From Bacteroidales bacterium (GTDB lineage: Bacteria; Bacteroidota; Bacteroidia; Bacteroidales; JALTDM01), in contig JALTDM010000321.1 of the NCBI GenBank assembly GCA_027074135.1, positions 1 to 16,270 on the forward strand: 16,270 nucleotides of DNA. The letters are read 5' to 3'. Both the position numbers and the translations under genes were made by a program. Position 1 is the stretch's first letter; each line of letters begins with the position of its first letter. Under the pieces are notes generated by a model. It worked only from the letters and a program-made list of their open reading frames with translations, searched no databases and had not been told where the DNA came from. Shown in pieces: positions 1 to 5,995 of the stretch.

Positions 1-1190
1 TCCCTATATTGTCAATAAAAATTGACAATAAAAAGTTTTATTACTTTGATAATGCAGCTACAACTCAAAAGCCTAAGAGGGTTATTGATACAATAAATGA
101 AATTTATTCTTTTCAAAACAGTAATATACATCGGGGAGTACATTATTTAAGTAATTTACTTACTGACAAGTATGAAGAAGCAAGAATTAAAGTTCAACAG
201 TTTATAAATGCAGAACATAGTGAAGAAATAATTTTTACTTATGGTACAACGTCTTCAATAAACTTGCTTTCGTATTCATTTGGAGAGGCTTTTGTTAGTG
301 AAGGTGACGAAATAATTACTACGGAACTTGAACACCATTCAAATATAGTACCGTGGCAAATTTTATGTGAACGAAAAAAAGCAAAATTAAAATATATACC
401 TTTGTCAAATACCGGTGCCTTGGATATTGATAAACTTGAATCGCTTATTACTTCCAAAACAAAATTGGTAACCATAGCCCAAGTTGCAAATTCCACAGGT
501 GCTGTAAATGATGTAAAAAGAGTGATAGAAATTGCACATTCTCATAATGTTCCTGTGCTTATCGATGCGGCGCAGAGTATTCAGCATTTGAAAGTTGATG
601 TGCAGTATCTAGATTGTGATTTTTTAGTATTTTCAGGGCACAAGATTTACGGGCCAACAGGAATAGGTGTTCTGTATGGTAAAAAAGAGTGGTTAGAGAA
701 GTTCCCTCCGTTTATGGGTGGTGGCGAAATGATTGATAAGGTTACAATGGAGAAGACAACATATAATAAGTTACCATTCAAATTTGAAGCGGGAACTCCG
801 AATTATGTGGGGGCAATAGGCTTGGGTGTTGCTTTAGATTTTGTAAATGATATTGGAATTGAGGAAATAGCTTCTTATGAAAAATCTCTATATGAATATG
901 CATTGCAAAAAGCAGAAGAAAACAGTAATTTGAGAATTATTGGACCTGAAACAGGTAAAATTTCGGTTTTGTCATTTGTTCACAAATTAATACCTAACGG
1001 GGATCTGGGATTTTTTTTGGATAAATGGGGTATTGCCATTAGGACAGGTAATCATTGTGCTCAGCCAACTATGGATTTTTTTGGTATTCCGGGAACAGCA
1101 AGGTTGTCCATTGCAATGTACAATGCAAAGGATGAAGTGGATTACTTTTTTGAAAAGATAAAAGAAGCGGAAATGTTTTTTGGCGTGTAA
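1..1190 (+). CDS. sufS: SufS-type cysteine desulfurase, 5'-truncated
   Basis: PLP-dependent class V aminotransferase fold enzyme that takes sulfur from cysteine as a persulfide for Fe-S cluster assembly by the cytosolic SUF system. Counting from the first possible start (TTG at 9), visible motifs are FDNAATTQKP (13-22), the ELEHHSN segment (106-112), the PLP lysine in SGHKIYGP (K212) and the active-site cysteine in RTGNHCAQP (C350), which matches group II (SufS) desulfurases. The TTG is almost certainly not the start: the frame stays open to base 1 and reads (F)PILS just before it, the usual SufS lead-in, so perhaps 10-20 N-terminal residues lie outside the window. The symporter gene follows after 12 bp. 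Upstream genes may be sufB, sufC and sufD, as is common in Bacteroidota, but this cannot be seen. Assignment to SufS rather than another paralogue (CsdA) rests on the motifs and the phylum. Confidence 0.93.
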   Translation, partial: PILSIKIDNKKFYYFDNAATTQKPKRVIDTINEIYSFQNSNIHRGVHYLSNLLTDKYEEARIKVQQFINAEHSEEIIFTYGTTSSINLLSYSFGEAFVSEGDEIITTELEHHSNIVPWQILCERKKAKLKYIPLSNTGALDIDKLESLITSKTKLVTIAQVANSTGAVNDVKRVIEIAHSHNVPVLIDAAQSIQHLKVDVQYLDCDFLVFSGHKIYGPTGIGVLYGKKEWLEKFPPFMGGGEMIDKVTMEKTTYNKLPFKFEAGTPNYVGAIGLGVALDFVNDIGIEEIASYEKSLYEYALQKAEENSNLRIIGPETGKISVLSFVHKLIPNGDLGFFLDKWGIAIRTGNHCAQPTMDFFGIPGTARLSIAMYNAKDEVDYFFEKIKEAEMFFGV

Positions 1191-1202
1191 AATCAGATTT
1201 TA

Positions 1203-2657
1203 ATGTCACCTTGGCTAATCTTATTGATTGTATTGCTTTATTTTGTTTTTTTGGTGACAGTATCATATTTTACTTCCCGTAAGGCTACAAACAGTGATTT
1301 TTTTATCGGAAGCCGTAAATCTTCGTGGGTACTTGTTTCCTACGGAATGATTGGTGCTTCTTTGTCGGGTATTACTTTTATTTCAGTACCGGGTTGGGTT
1401 ATGACCAACAGTTTTGCTTATATGCAAATGGTGTTGGGTTATGTTCTCGGATATTTTACGATTGCCAATGTTTTGCTGCCTGTGTATTACAAGTTGAATT
1501 TGACTTCTATATACACATACCTTGAAAAGCGGTTTGGTAGGGTGAGTCAAAAGACAGGTTCAGTTTATTTTTTGATTTCCAGGTTGATAGGTGCATCACT
1601 AAGGCTTTTTGTAGTTGCCAATGTGTTGCAATTCATTGCATTGAACGATTTGGGTGTGCCATTTTGGGTAACTATTACAGTTACAATTTTGCTAATTTGG
1701 ATTTATACCTACCGCGGAGGAATAAAAACGATAGTGTGGACAGATACTTTGCAAACAACTTTTATGCTGGCGGCAGTTGTTGGAACCTTTTACATATTAC
1801 TAAAAGATGCAGGATGGAGTTTTCATGATTTCTCTCAAATGATTGAAAAAAGCGGGTATTCAAAAATGTTCTTCTTTGACAATTGGAAAGACGGTAAATA
1901 TTTTTGGAAACAATTTATAAGCGGGGCTTTTATTACTATCGTGATGACCGGACTTGATCAAGATATGATGCAAAAGAATTTGAGTTGTAAGAATTTGAAA
2001 GAGGCAAAGCAAAATATGTATTTGCTTTCAGGTAGTTTAGTGGTAGTAAATTTTATTTTTTTGCTTCTTGGGGCTTTACTTGTTGTTTATGCGCTAGGTA
2101 ATGGTATAAGTGTTTCGGATTCTGATAATTTGTATCCCGCCGTATTGATGCAAGATGGTAGTCCTGTTTTGTTGGTACTTTTTATAGTAGGTTTGGTTGC
2201 TGCAGCATTTTCAAGTGCAGATTCAGCTATAACGGCACTTACAACATCGTTTACAATTGATATACTAGAAGCTGACAAAAAATATGATGAAGTTGGATTA
2301 AAAAAAGTGCGAATTTTTTCACATTTACTTATCTCTGCAGTTATAATTTTTATTGTATTGTTTTTTGCTTCAATTAAAGATGAAAGCGTAATCAGTAGTT
2401 TGTTTAAAATAGCAGGATATACTTACGGACCTTTATTAGGGTTATATTCTGTAGGTTTATTTACAAAATTGAAATTAAAAGATAAACTTGTCCCTATAAT
2501 TGCTATTATTTCGCCTGTGCTTACCTATTTTATTGGATTGTATGTCGGAAAAGCTATACCCGGATATAAGGTGAGTTTTGAATTGCTTATAGTTAACGGA
2601 TTGATTACCTTTGTTTTGCTTTGGCTTTCTTCTGCAATAAAAAAAGAGGCTGCCTGA
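1203..2657 (+). CDS. Sodium:solute symporter (SSS/SLC5 family)
   Basis: Inner-membrane secondary transporter of 484 residues with the hydrophobic pattern of the 12-13-helix LeuT-like SSS family. The first helix starts at residue 3. RGGIKTIVWTDTLQ (171-184) is the conserved family segment after TM5, and AAAFSSADSAITAL (333-346) corresponds to the helix whose adjacent serines form the Na2 sodium site in vSGLT-type proteins. DQDMMQKNL (252-260) is also typical of the family. The substrate cannot be told from sequence; sugars, amino acids, carboxylates, vitamins and sialic acid are all transported in this family. It begins 12 bp after sufS and is probably co-transcribed with it, although no functional link is evident. 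Its stop codon lies inside the stem of the terminator shared with the convergent gene. No Shine-Dalgarno sequence is seen before the ATG. Confidence 0.9.
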   Translation: MSPWLILLIVLLYFVFLVTVSYFTSRKATNSDFFIGSRKSSWVLVSYGMIGASLSGITFISVPGWVMTNSFAYMQMVLGYVLGYFTIANVLLPVYYKLNLTSIYTYLEKRFGRVSQKTGSVYFLISRLIGASLRLFVVANVLQFIALNDLGVPFWVTITVTILLIWIYTYRGGIKTIVWTDTLQTTFMLAAVVGTFYILLKDAGWSFHDFSQMIEKSGYSKMFFFDNWKDGKYFWKQFISGAFITIVMTGLDQDMMQKNLSCKNLKEAKQNMYLLSGSLVVVNFIFLLLGALLVVYALGNGISVSDSDNLYPAVLMQDGSPVLLVLFIVGLVAAAFSSADSAITALTTSFTIDILEADKKYDEVGLKKVRIFSHLLISAVIIFIVLFFASIKDESVISSLFKIAGYTYGPLLGLYSVGLFTKLKLKDKLVPIIAIISPVLTYFIGLYVGKAIPGYKVSFELLIVNGLITFVLLWLSSAIKKEAA

Positions 2658-2672
2658 TTTTCAGACAGCCTC
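2639..2672 (-). terminator. Intrinsic terminator of the NifX-like/DUF134 operon
   Basis: GAGGCTG (2646-2652) pairs with CAGCCTC (2666-2672). Inside that, after one C/A mismatch, CTGA (2654-2657) pairs with TCAG (2661-2664) around a TTT loop. On the minus strand the hairpin is followed by a run of seven T (2645 down to 2639), so it is a classic intrinsic terminator for the minus-strand operon ending at 2679. On the plus strand the following bases (AAATGTTTAAT) are a poor T tract, so plus-strand termination is less certain. The element overlaps the last codons and the TGA stop of the symporter gene. Confidence 0.85.
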
Positions 2673-2678
2673 AAATGT

Positions 2679-3065
2679 TTAATGGTGGTGATGATGGTCG
2701 TGGTCTTCTTCTCCATGGTTGCAAAGGTTTTCGCTTAATTTCAGTGTTCCGTTAAGGAAATCTTCTATAAGTGACGACACATCAATCTCTTTGGCTCCAA
2801 GGTAAACATTAACTCCGGCTTCGTTTAAGTAGTTAATTGCTGAAGGACCCATTCCTCCAGCAATAACATCGGTTGCACCAAGGTAAACAATGAAGTTTGG
2901 GAATGTTCCTTGTTCGTGTTCGGGTGCATCGTGAATTTCCCTATTTACGATTTTCCCATTTTCTACATGATATGCCACAAAATGTGTAGCCCTGCCAAAA
3001 TGACCGCTTAAGATTGTTCCGTTTGAAGGAAACACTATAATCCTTTTTGTGTTATTCATCATCAT
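2679..3065 (-). CDS. NifX-like dinitrogenase iron-molybdenum cofactor family protein with His-rich tail
   Basis: Small cytosolic protein of the Nitro_FeMo-Co (NifX/NafY/NifB C-terminal) fold, whose members bind or carry Fe-S or Mo-containing clusters. Visible signatures are SGHFGRATHF (20-29), GTFPNFIVYLGATDVIAGGMG (within 53-73, including the conserved GGMG loop) and the segment NEAGVNVYLGAK (81-92). After the usual ~110-residue domain comes an acidic and histidine-rich tail (117-128) with seven His, ending in HDHHHHH. Three consecutive ATG codons open the frame (3065, 3062, 3059); any could be the start, and all overlap the end of the upstream DUF134 gene by 8-14 bp, which implies translational coupling. 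No nif gene is visible, so a role in nitrogen fixation is unlikely. Similar stand-alone proteins in anaerobes are mostly uncharacterised; the orange protein (ORP) of Desulfovibrio, which carries a Mo-Cu cluster, is a studied relative of the fold. The tail suggests Ni, Zn, Co or Cu binding (inference). Confidence 0.88.
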   Translation of the reverse strand: MMMNNTKRIIVFPSNGTILSGHFGRATHFVAYHVENGKIVNREIHDAPEHEQGTFPNFIVYLGATDVIAGGMGPSAINYLNEAGVNVYLGAKEIDVSSLIEDFLNGTLKLSENLCNHGEEDHDHHHHH

Positions 3066-3780
3066 TATTTTTTTGTTCTTTCTTTTTTAATTTTTCTAAA
3101 ATTAGCCTGTGATGTTCTGAACCTTCCCGAACAAGAGCCGCACCACATTTTTCACATCTGCGTTCTGTACAAGGTATGCCTGGAATGTGTTCGTATCTGG
3201 CACCGCATTTTACACAAATGCAATAACCTGTAGGTCCTAAGTGCATATGGTCGTCATCATCGTGATGTCTATGATGACCATGACCGTTACCATAACCTCT
3301 GCCGCGGCCAAAGCCTCTTCCTCTACCTCGGCCGCCGCCAAATCCCGGTTCAAAATTTATTGTTTTCATATCTATTGATTTTATTGGTTTAACATTTTCT
3401 GAACCGCAATAAATACAATGTTTAACTTCTGTATTATGCGGAACATCAAAAAAACTTTTACAATTTTCGCAATAATATTCATCTACAAGTGTAGAATAAT
3501 CATTTTCCGTTTCAAACAGTATTGATTTTGTTTCGACAAATGCTTCAGCAATTTTTTTCCTGTAACTTTGATAAATTCTTGTAATTGTAGGCCTGGAAAC
3601 ATTCATCATTAATGCTGCTTCTTCTTGCGTTAGTCCGTCATAGTCAATAAGTTTCATAGCCTCGTATTCTTCCGGCAGAATATAAATTTTTTCACTGTCA
3701 ATATATCTTATTCCGAAAGGTTTGTAACCTTTCATTACAGGAATATGCCGTAATGTCTTATGTCTTCTTGGCCTTGCCAT
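3052..3780 (-). CDS. DUF134 (UPF0251) HTH protein with two zinc-ribbon-like modules and a Gly/Arg/His-rich linker
   Basis: Predicted DNA-binding protein of 242 residues. The start MARPRR at 3780 is chosen because UPF0251 proteins begin this way; an in-frame ATG at 3801 would add seven residues. In order: the DUF134 domain (1-95) with a sigma-region-4-like helix-turn-helix around LTQEEAALMMNVSRPTITR (50-68); a first cysteine module, CENC (104-107) with CIYC (122-125); a glycine/arginine-rich linker, GGGRGRGRGFGRGRG (148-162); a His/Asp-rich stretch, HGHHRHHDDDDHMH (167-180); a second cysteine module with C187, C189, C192, C204, C209 and C212; and a basic C-terminus (228-237). DUF134 proteins are usually shorter and often lie next to NifX-like genes in anaerobes, where small GRG-rich and CxxC proteins are separate genes; here these parts are in one chain. 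It overlaps the NifX-like gene and probably regulates it, perhaps through the palindrome at 3795-3808. Family membership is secure; the metal-sensing role is inference. Confidence 0.88.
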   Translation of the reverse strand: MARPRRHKTLRHIPVMKGYKPFGIRYIDSEKIYILPEEYEAMKLIDYDGLTQEEAALMMNVSRPTITRIYQSYRKKIAEAFVETKSILFETENDYSTLVDEYYCENCKSFFDVPHNTEVKHCIYCGSENVKPIKSIDMKTINFEPGFGGGRGRGRGFGRGRGYGNGHGHHRHHDDDDHMHLGPTGYCICVKCGARYEHIPGIPCTERRCEKCGAALVREGSEHHRLILEKLKKKEQKNNDDE

Positions 3781-3794
3781 TTTTTTAATTTTTA

Positions 3795-3808
3795 TGAACA
3801 TATGTTCA
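3795..3808. promoter_or_regulatory. Perfect 14-bp palindrome, candidate operator
   Basis: TGAACATATGTTCA is a perfect 14-bp inverted repeat centred 21-22 bp upstream of the chosen DUF134 ATG (3780). It lies just downstream, on the minus strand, of a -7-like box at 3819-3826, so it would cover roughly the first transcribed bases. That position suits a repressor site and autoregulation by the DUF134 HTH protein. No second copy was noticed in the window. Binding is inferred from position and symmetry only. Confidence 0.5.
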
Positions 3809-3818
3809 AAACTTGTGC

Positions 3819-3826
3819 CAAATTTA
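3819..3826 (-). promoter_or_regulatory. Candidate -7 box of the DUF134/NifX-like operon
   Basis: On the minus strand the bases read TAAATTTG, an exact match to the Bacteroidota -7 consensus TAnnTTTG. It lies 39 bp upstream of the MARPRR start codon. A convincing -33 TTTG was not found at the usual distance, so this is a candidate only. Confidence 0.4.
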
Positions 3827-3850
3827 ATCTATTTTTATTCATTGTTGTAA

Positions 3851-3879
3851 TTGTTTTACTGTTATTTTCTTTATTTTTG
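3851..3879 (+). promoter_or_regulatory. Candidate galE-sirtuin promoter
   Basis: TATTTTTG (3872-3879) matches the Bacteroidota -7 consensus TAnnTTTG, and a TTG at 3851-3853 precedes it with an 18-bp spacer, which fits the -33 element. Transcription would begin near 3886 and leave only about 10 nucleotides before the ATG at 3896. The promoter sits back to back with the minus-strand candidate at 3819-3826. Confidence 0.45.
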
Positions 3880-3895
3880 GAAAAATTTTATGCTA

Positions 3896-4927
3896 ATGAA
3901 TGGAAATGTCTTGGTTTCAGGAGGATTGGGATATATTGGTTCTCATGCTGCAACACTATTGCTGGAGAAAGGTTATGATGTAGTAATTGTTGACAATTTG
4001 TCAAATTCAAGGAAAGAAATTTTATCCGGAATAGAAAAGATTACAGGTAAAAAGCCTAAAGTTTATTTTGAAGATTTGAAAGATCCTGCTGTGCCGGAAA
4101 AAATAATGAAAGAAAATGACATAAAGGCAGTTATTCATTTTGCTGCATACAAGGCTGTAGGTGAAAGTATGGAAAAGCCTTTGATGTATTATGAAAACAA
4201 CCTTTTTTCACTGATAAATACATTAAAAGCGTCATTAAATTACGGTGTGAAAAATTTCATTTTTTCATCGTCTTGTACTGTTTATGGTGAGCCGGAAGAG
4301 TTACCTGTTACCGAAGAAAGTCCTGTGGTTAAAGCTGAGTCACCTTATGGTAATACTAAAAAGGTAGCAGAAGATATTTTGACAGACTTGACAAATGCTG
4401 AAAAGAGTTTTAATGTTATTTCTTTAAGATATTTTAATCCAATTGGTGCTCATCCAACTGCACTTATTGGTGAGTTGCCTCTTGGCGTACCAAATAATCT
4501 AGTGCCGTTTATTACTCAAACTGCTTATGGTATCAGGAAGCAATTAAGAGTTTTCGGCAGTGACTACAATACACCTGACGGTACACCAATCAGAGATTAT
4601 ATTGATATAATGGATCTGGTTGAGGCTCACATAGTTGCATTGGAGAGATTGTTTATAGGTGAAAATGAAAGTAATTTTGAAGTTTTCAATCTTGGAACAG
4701 GGCAGGGTGGGAGTGTGCTTGAAGTGATTAATGCTTTTGAAAAGGCGACAGGAGTTAAGTTGAATTATGTGATTACGGATAGAAGACCGGGGGATGTGGA
4801 AAAGATATGGGCAGATCCTACTAAAGCAAACAAAGTGCTCGGTTGGAAAGCAAAAAGGAGCTTGGAAGAATCCTTGAAAACAGCTTGGGAATGGGAAAAA
4901 TATTACAGGCAAAACCTTGACGTATGA
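3896..4927 (+). CDS. galE: UDP-glucose 4-epimerase
   Basis: Extended short-chain dehydrogenase that interconverts UDP-glucose and UDP-galactose, acting in galactose use and in supplying galactosyl residues for surface glycans. The start ATG at 3896 (MNGNVLVSGG) gives 343 residues, near the family's usual ~340; an ATG at 3890 would add two residues, and the frame opens further upstream only from a TTG. Visible features are the NAD-binding glycine motif GGLGYIGSH (9-17), the catalytic serine in SSSCTVYG (S126), the YxxxK pair in SPYGNTKK (Y151, K155), RYFNPIGAHP typical of GalE, and RDYIDIMDL. The region LGVPNNLVPFITQ is also characteristic. Its last codons overlap the sirtuin start (ATGA, 4924-4927), so the two are probably translated from one message. 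A related epimerase acting on UDP-GlcNAc cannot be excluded, but the length and motifs favour GalE. Confidence 0.93.
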   Translation: MNGNVLVSGGLGYIGSHAATLLLEKGYDVVIVDNLSNSRKEILSGIEKITGKKPKVYFEDLKDPAVPEKIMKENDIKAVIHFAAYKAVGESMEKPLMYYENNLFSLINTLKASLNYGVKNFIFSSSCTVYGEPEELPVTEESPVVKAESPYGNTKKVAEDILTDLTNAEKSFNVISLRYFNPIGAHPTALIGELPLGVPNNLVPFITQTAYGIRKQLRVFGSDYNTPDGTPIRDYIDIMDLVEAHIVALERLFIGENESNFEVFNLGTGQGGSVLEVINAFEKATGVKLNYVITDRRPGDVEKIWADPTKANKVLGWKAKRSLEESLKTAWEWEKYYRQNLDV

Positions 4928-5601
4928 AGCAAAAACTTGTCTTTCTCACAGGTTCAGGCATAAGTGCCGAAAGTGGTTTGCTTACTTTCAGAGATATGGG
5001 CGGAATATGGCAAAAGTACAATGTGTATGAAGTTGCTACACCTGAAGCTTGGGAAACTAACCCGCAACTTGTGTTGGATTTTTATAATTGGAGGCGCAAG
5101 CAATTGCTTGAAGTAGAGCCGAATGAAGCACATAAAATAATTGCCCGTATGGAAGATAAATACGATGTTACTGTTATTACGCAAAATGTAGATGATTTGC
5201 ACGAGCGGGCAGAGAGTACTGATGTTTTGCATCTTCACGGGGAATTGAGAAAAGCAAGAAGCACTTGCGACGAAAGTAAAATTTACGATATAAAAGGTTG
5301 GGAACTCAAATTGGGTGATACTGATGAAAAGGGTTGTCAATTGCGACCGCATGTTGTCTGGTTTGGTGAACCTGTGCCTACGCTGCAGAAAGCCGTGGGG
5401 ATAGTTAAGCAAGCTGATATTTTTGTCATTGTTGGTACTTCGTTAAAGGTTTATCCCGCTGCAAGTTTGATTGATTATGCCGGCTACAACGTGCCTGTAT
5501 ATTACATTGACCCCAATCCTGCCAAAGTTTACCGGAAAAATACAGAGGTTATTTCTGAGAAAGCTACAAAAGGGATGAAGGTGCTAGAGGAAAAGTTTTA
5601 A
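4924..5601 (+). CDS. cobB: NAD-dependent protein deacylase, class III sirtuin (CobB/SIRT5-like)
   Basis: Cytosolic enzyme that removes acyl groups from lysines using NAD+, giving nicotinamide and O-acyl-ADP-ribose. Visible are the NAD-binding segment GSGISAESGLLTFRD (10-24), TQNVDDLHERA (86-96), the catalytic histidine in HLHGEL (H105), RPHVVWFGE (141-149) and VGTSLKVYPAA near the C-terminus. FYNWRRKQ (53-60) holds the Y54-x-x-R57 pair that in CobB and SIRT5 recognises succinyl- and malonyl-lysine, so desuccinylase or demalonylase activity is likely. The usual four zinc cysteines are absent; only C115 and C138 occur where the zinc module would be, so that lobe is probably metal-free. The gene overlaps galE by 4 bp (ATGA). 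At 225 residues it is at the compact end of the family. It is followed by a 394-bp gap with a repeat element; no clear terminator was seen directly after it. Confidence 0.92.
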   Translation: MKQKLVFLTGSGISAESGLLTFRDMGGIWQKYNVYEVATPEAWETNPQLVLDFYNWRRKQLLEVEPNEAHKIIARMEDKYDVTVITQNVDDLHERAESTDVLHLHGELRKARSTCDESKIYDIKGWELKLGDTDEKGCQLRPHVVWFGEPVPTLQKAVGIVKQADIFVIVGTSLKVYPAASLIDYAGYNVPVYYIDPNPAKVYRKNTEVISEKATKGMKVLEEKF

Positions 5602-5640
5602 TTTTTTTAATTTGTTAATTATCAGGTGGTTTTCTTTATT

Positions 5641-5771
5641 CGTCATCGCGAGGAGCGAAGCGACGTGGCAATCTGTCACAAAACGTCTCTGACATTGTGA
5701 GCTAACAGCGTGAGCGTGGCAATCTGCTTAATTTATGAGATACTCATGCCACTTCGTGGCTCAGTATGACG
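5641..5771. repeat. Composite REP-like palindromic repeat, three related units
   Basis: Three related ~35-bp units can be aligned. Unit 1 (5641-5675) starts CGTCATCGCGAGGAGCGAAG and ends GTGGCAATCTG. Unit 2 (5691-5726), in the same orientation, starts GACATTGTGAG and also ends GTGGCAATCTG. Unit 3 (5737-5771) is inverted; its reverse complement starts CGTCATACTGAGCCACGAAG and ends in ATCTC. Unit 1 can fold (CGTC with GACG; TCGC with GCGA), and unit 3 contains a perfect GCCAC-TTC-GTGGC hairpin (5748-5760). The block therefore has inverted CGTCAT/ATGACG ends. Sequences beginning GTCATTGCGAG and ending GGCAATCT are a widespread kind of dispersed extragenic repeat in bacterial genomes, so more copies are expected elsewhere in this genome, though none was seen in this window. 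Confidence 0.75.
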
Positions 5772-5960
5772 GTGGGGGAGTGAATAAGATTATTACGCAA
5801 CTTTTAGTAGCTCATAATGACAAGAAATTATTAGACCAAAATTCATTATTCACTATTACTAAAAATATTATTAAACAGATTGTTACATAGATAGCAAATT
5901 TCTTGATTATTTTCTTAAAACAAAATCATTTCATTTTTTAATTTATCGGTGATAATAATG

Positions 5961-5968
5961 TAAATTTG
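5961..5968 (+). promoter_or_regulatory. Candidate -7 box upstream of purH
   Basis: TAAATTTG matches the TAnnTTTG consensus and lies 27 bp upstream of the purH ATG, so transcription would start near 5975 and give a leader of about 20 nucleotides. No good -33 TTTG was found at 17-23 bp upstream, which lowers confidence. It would drive purH and the closely spaced genes after it. Confidence 0.4.
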
Positions 5969-5995
5969 CATAATTAAATTTTAACGCAATAAATA

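Larger units (their letters stand above)
5602..5995. other. Intergenic region with REP-like element and purH promoter
   Basis: This is the only stretch over 300 bp without a gene. The first 40 bp are AT-rich with no hairpin. Bases 5641-5771 hold a composite REP-like repeat (separate entry). The remaining ~220 bp are strongly AT-rich and contain a 9-bp inverted repeat, AGTGAATAA (5779-5787) with TTATTCACT (5846-5854), and a candidate -7 box before purH. No open reading frame of credible coding character, tRNA or riboswitch-like conserved core was recognised. Confidence 0.7.

Noticed and set aside
9..11. TTG as the start of the cysteine desulfurase gene
   Set aside because: The frame is open to the window edge and upstream codons read as the conserved PILS lead-in, so the gene is cut by the window rather than starting here.
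2679..3780. Nitrogen-fixation locus
   Set aside because: Only a NifX-like fold protein and a DUF134 protein are present; no nifH, nifD, nifK, nifB or nifE is seen, and such proteins are common outside nitrogen fixers.
3851..3895. N-terminal extension of GalE from a TTG at 3851
   Set aside because: It would add a hydrophobic segment rich in Phe and Tyr ahead of the Rossmann fold, which the family lacks, and it overlaps the likely promoter.
4954..5412. 152-residue minus-strand open frame inside the sirtuin gene
   Set aside because: Antisense to the catalytic core of the sirtuin and without any motif.
5641..5771. CRISPR array
   Set aside because: The units differ in sequence and orientation and are not evenly spaced with unique spacers, and no cas gene is nearby.
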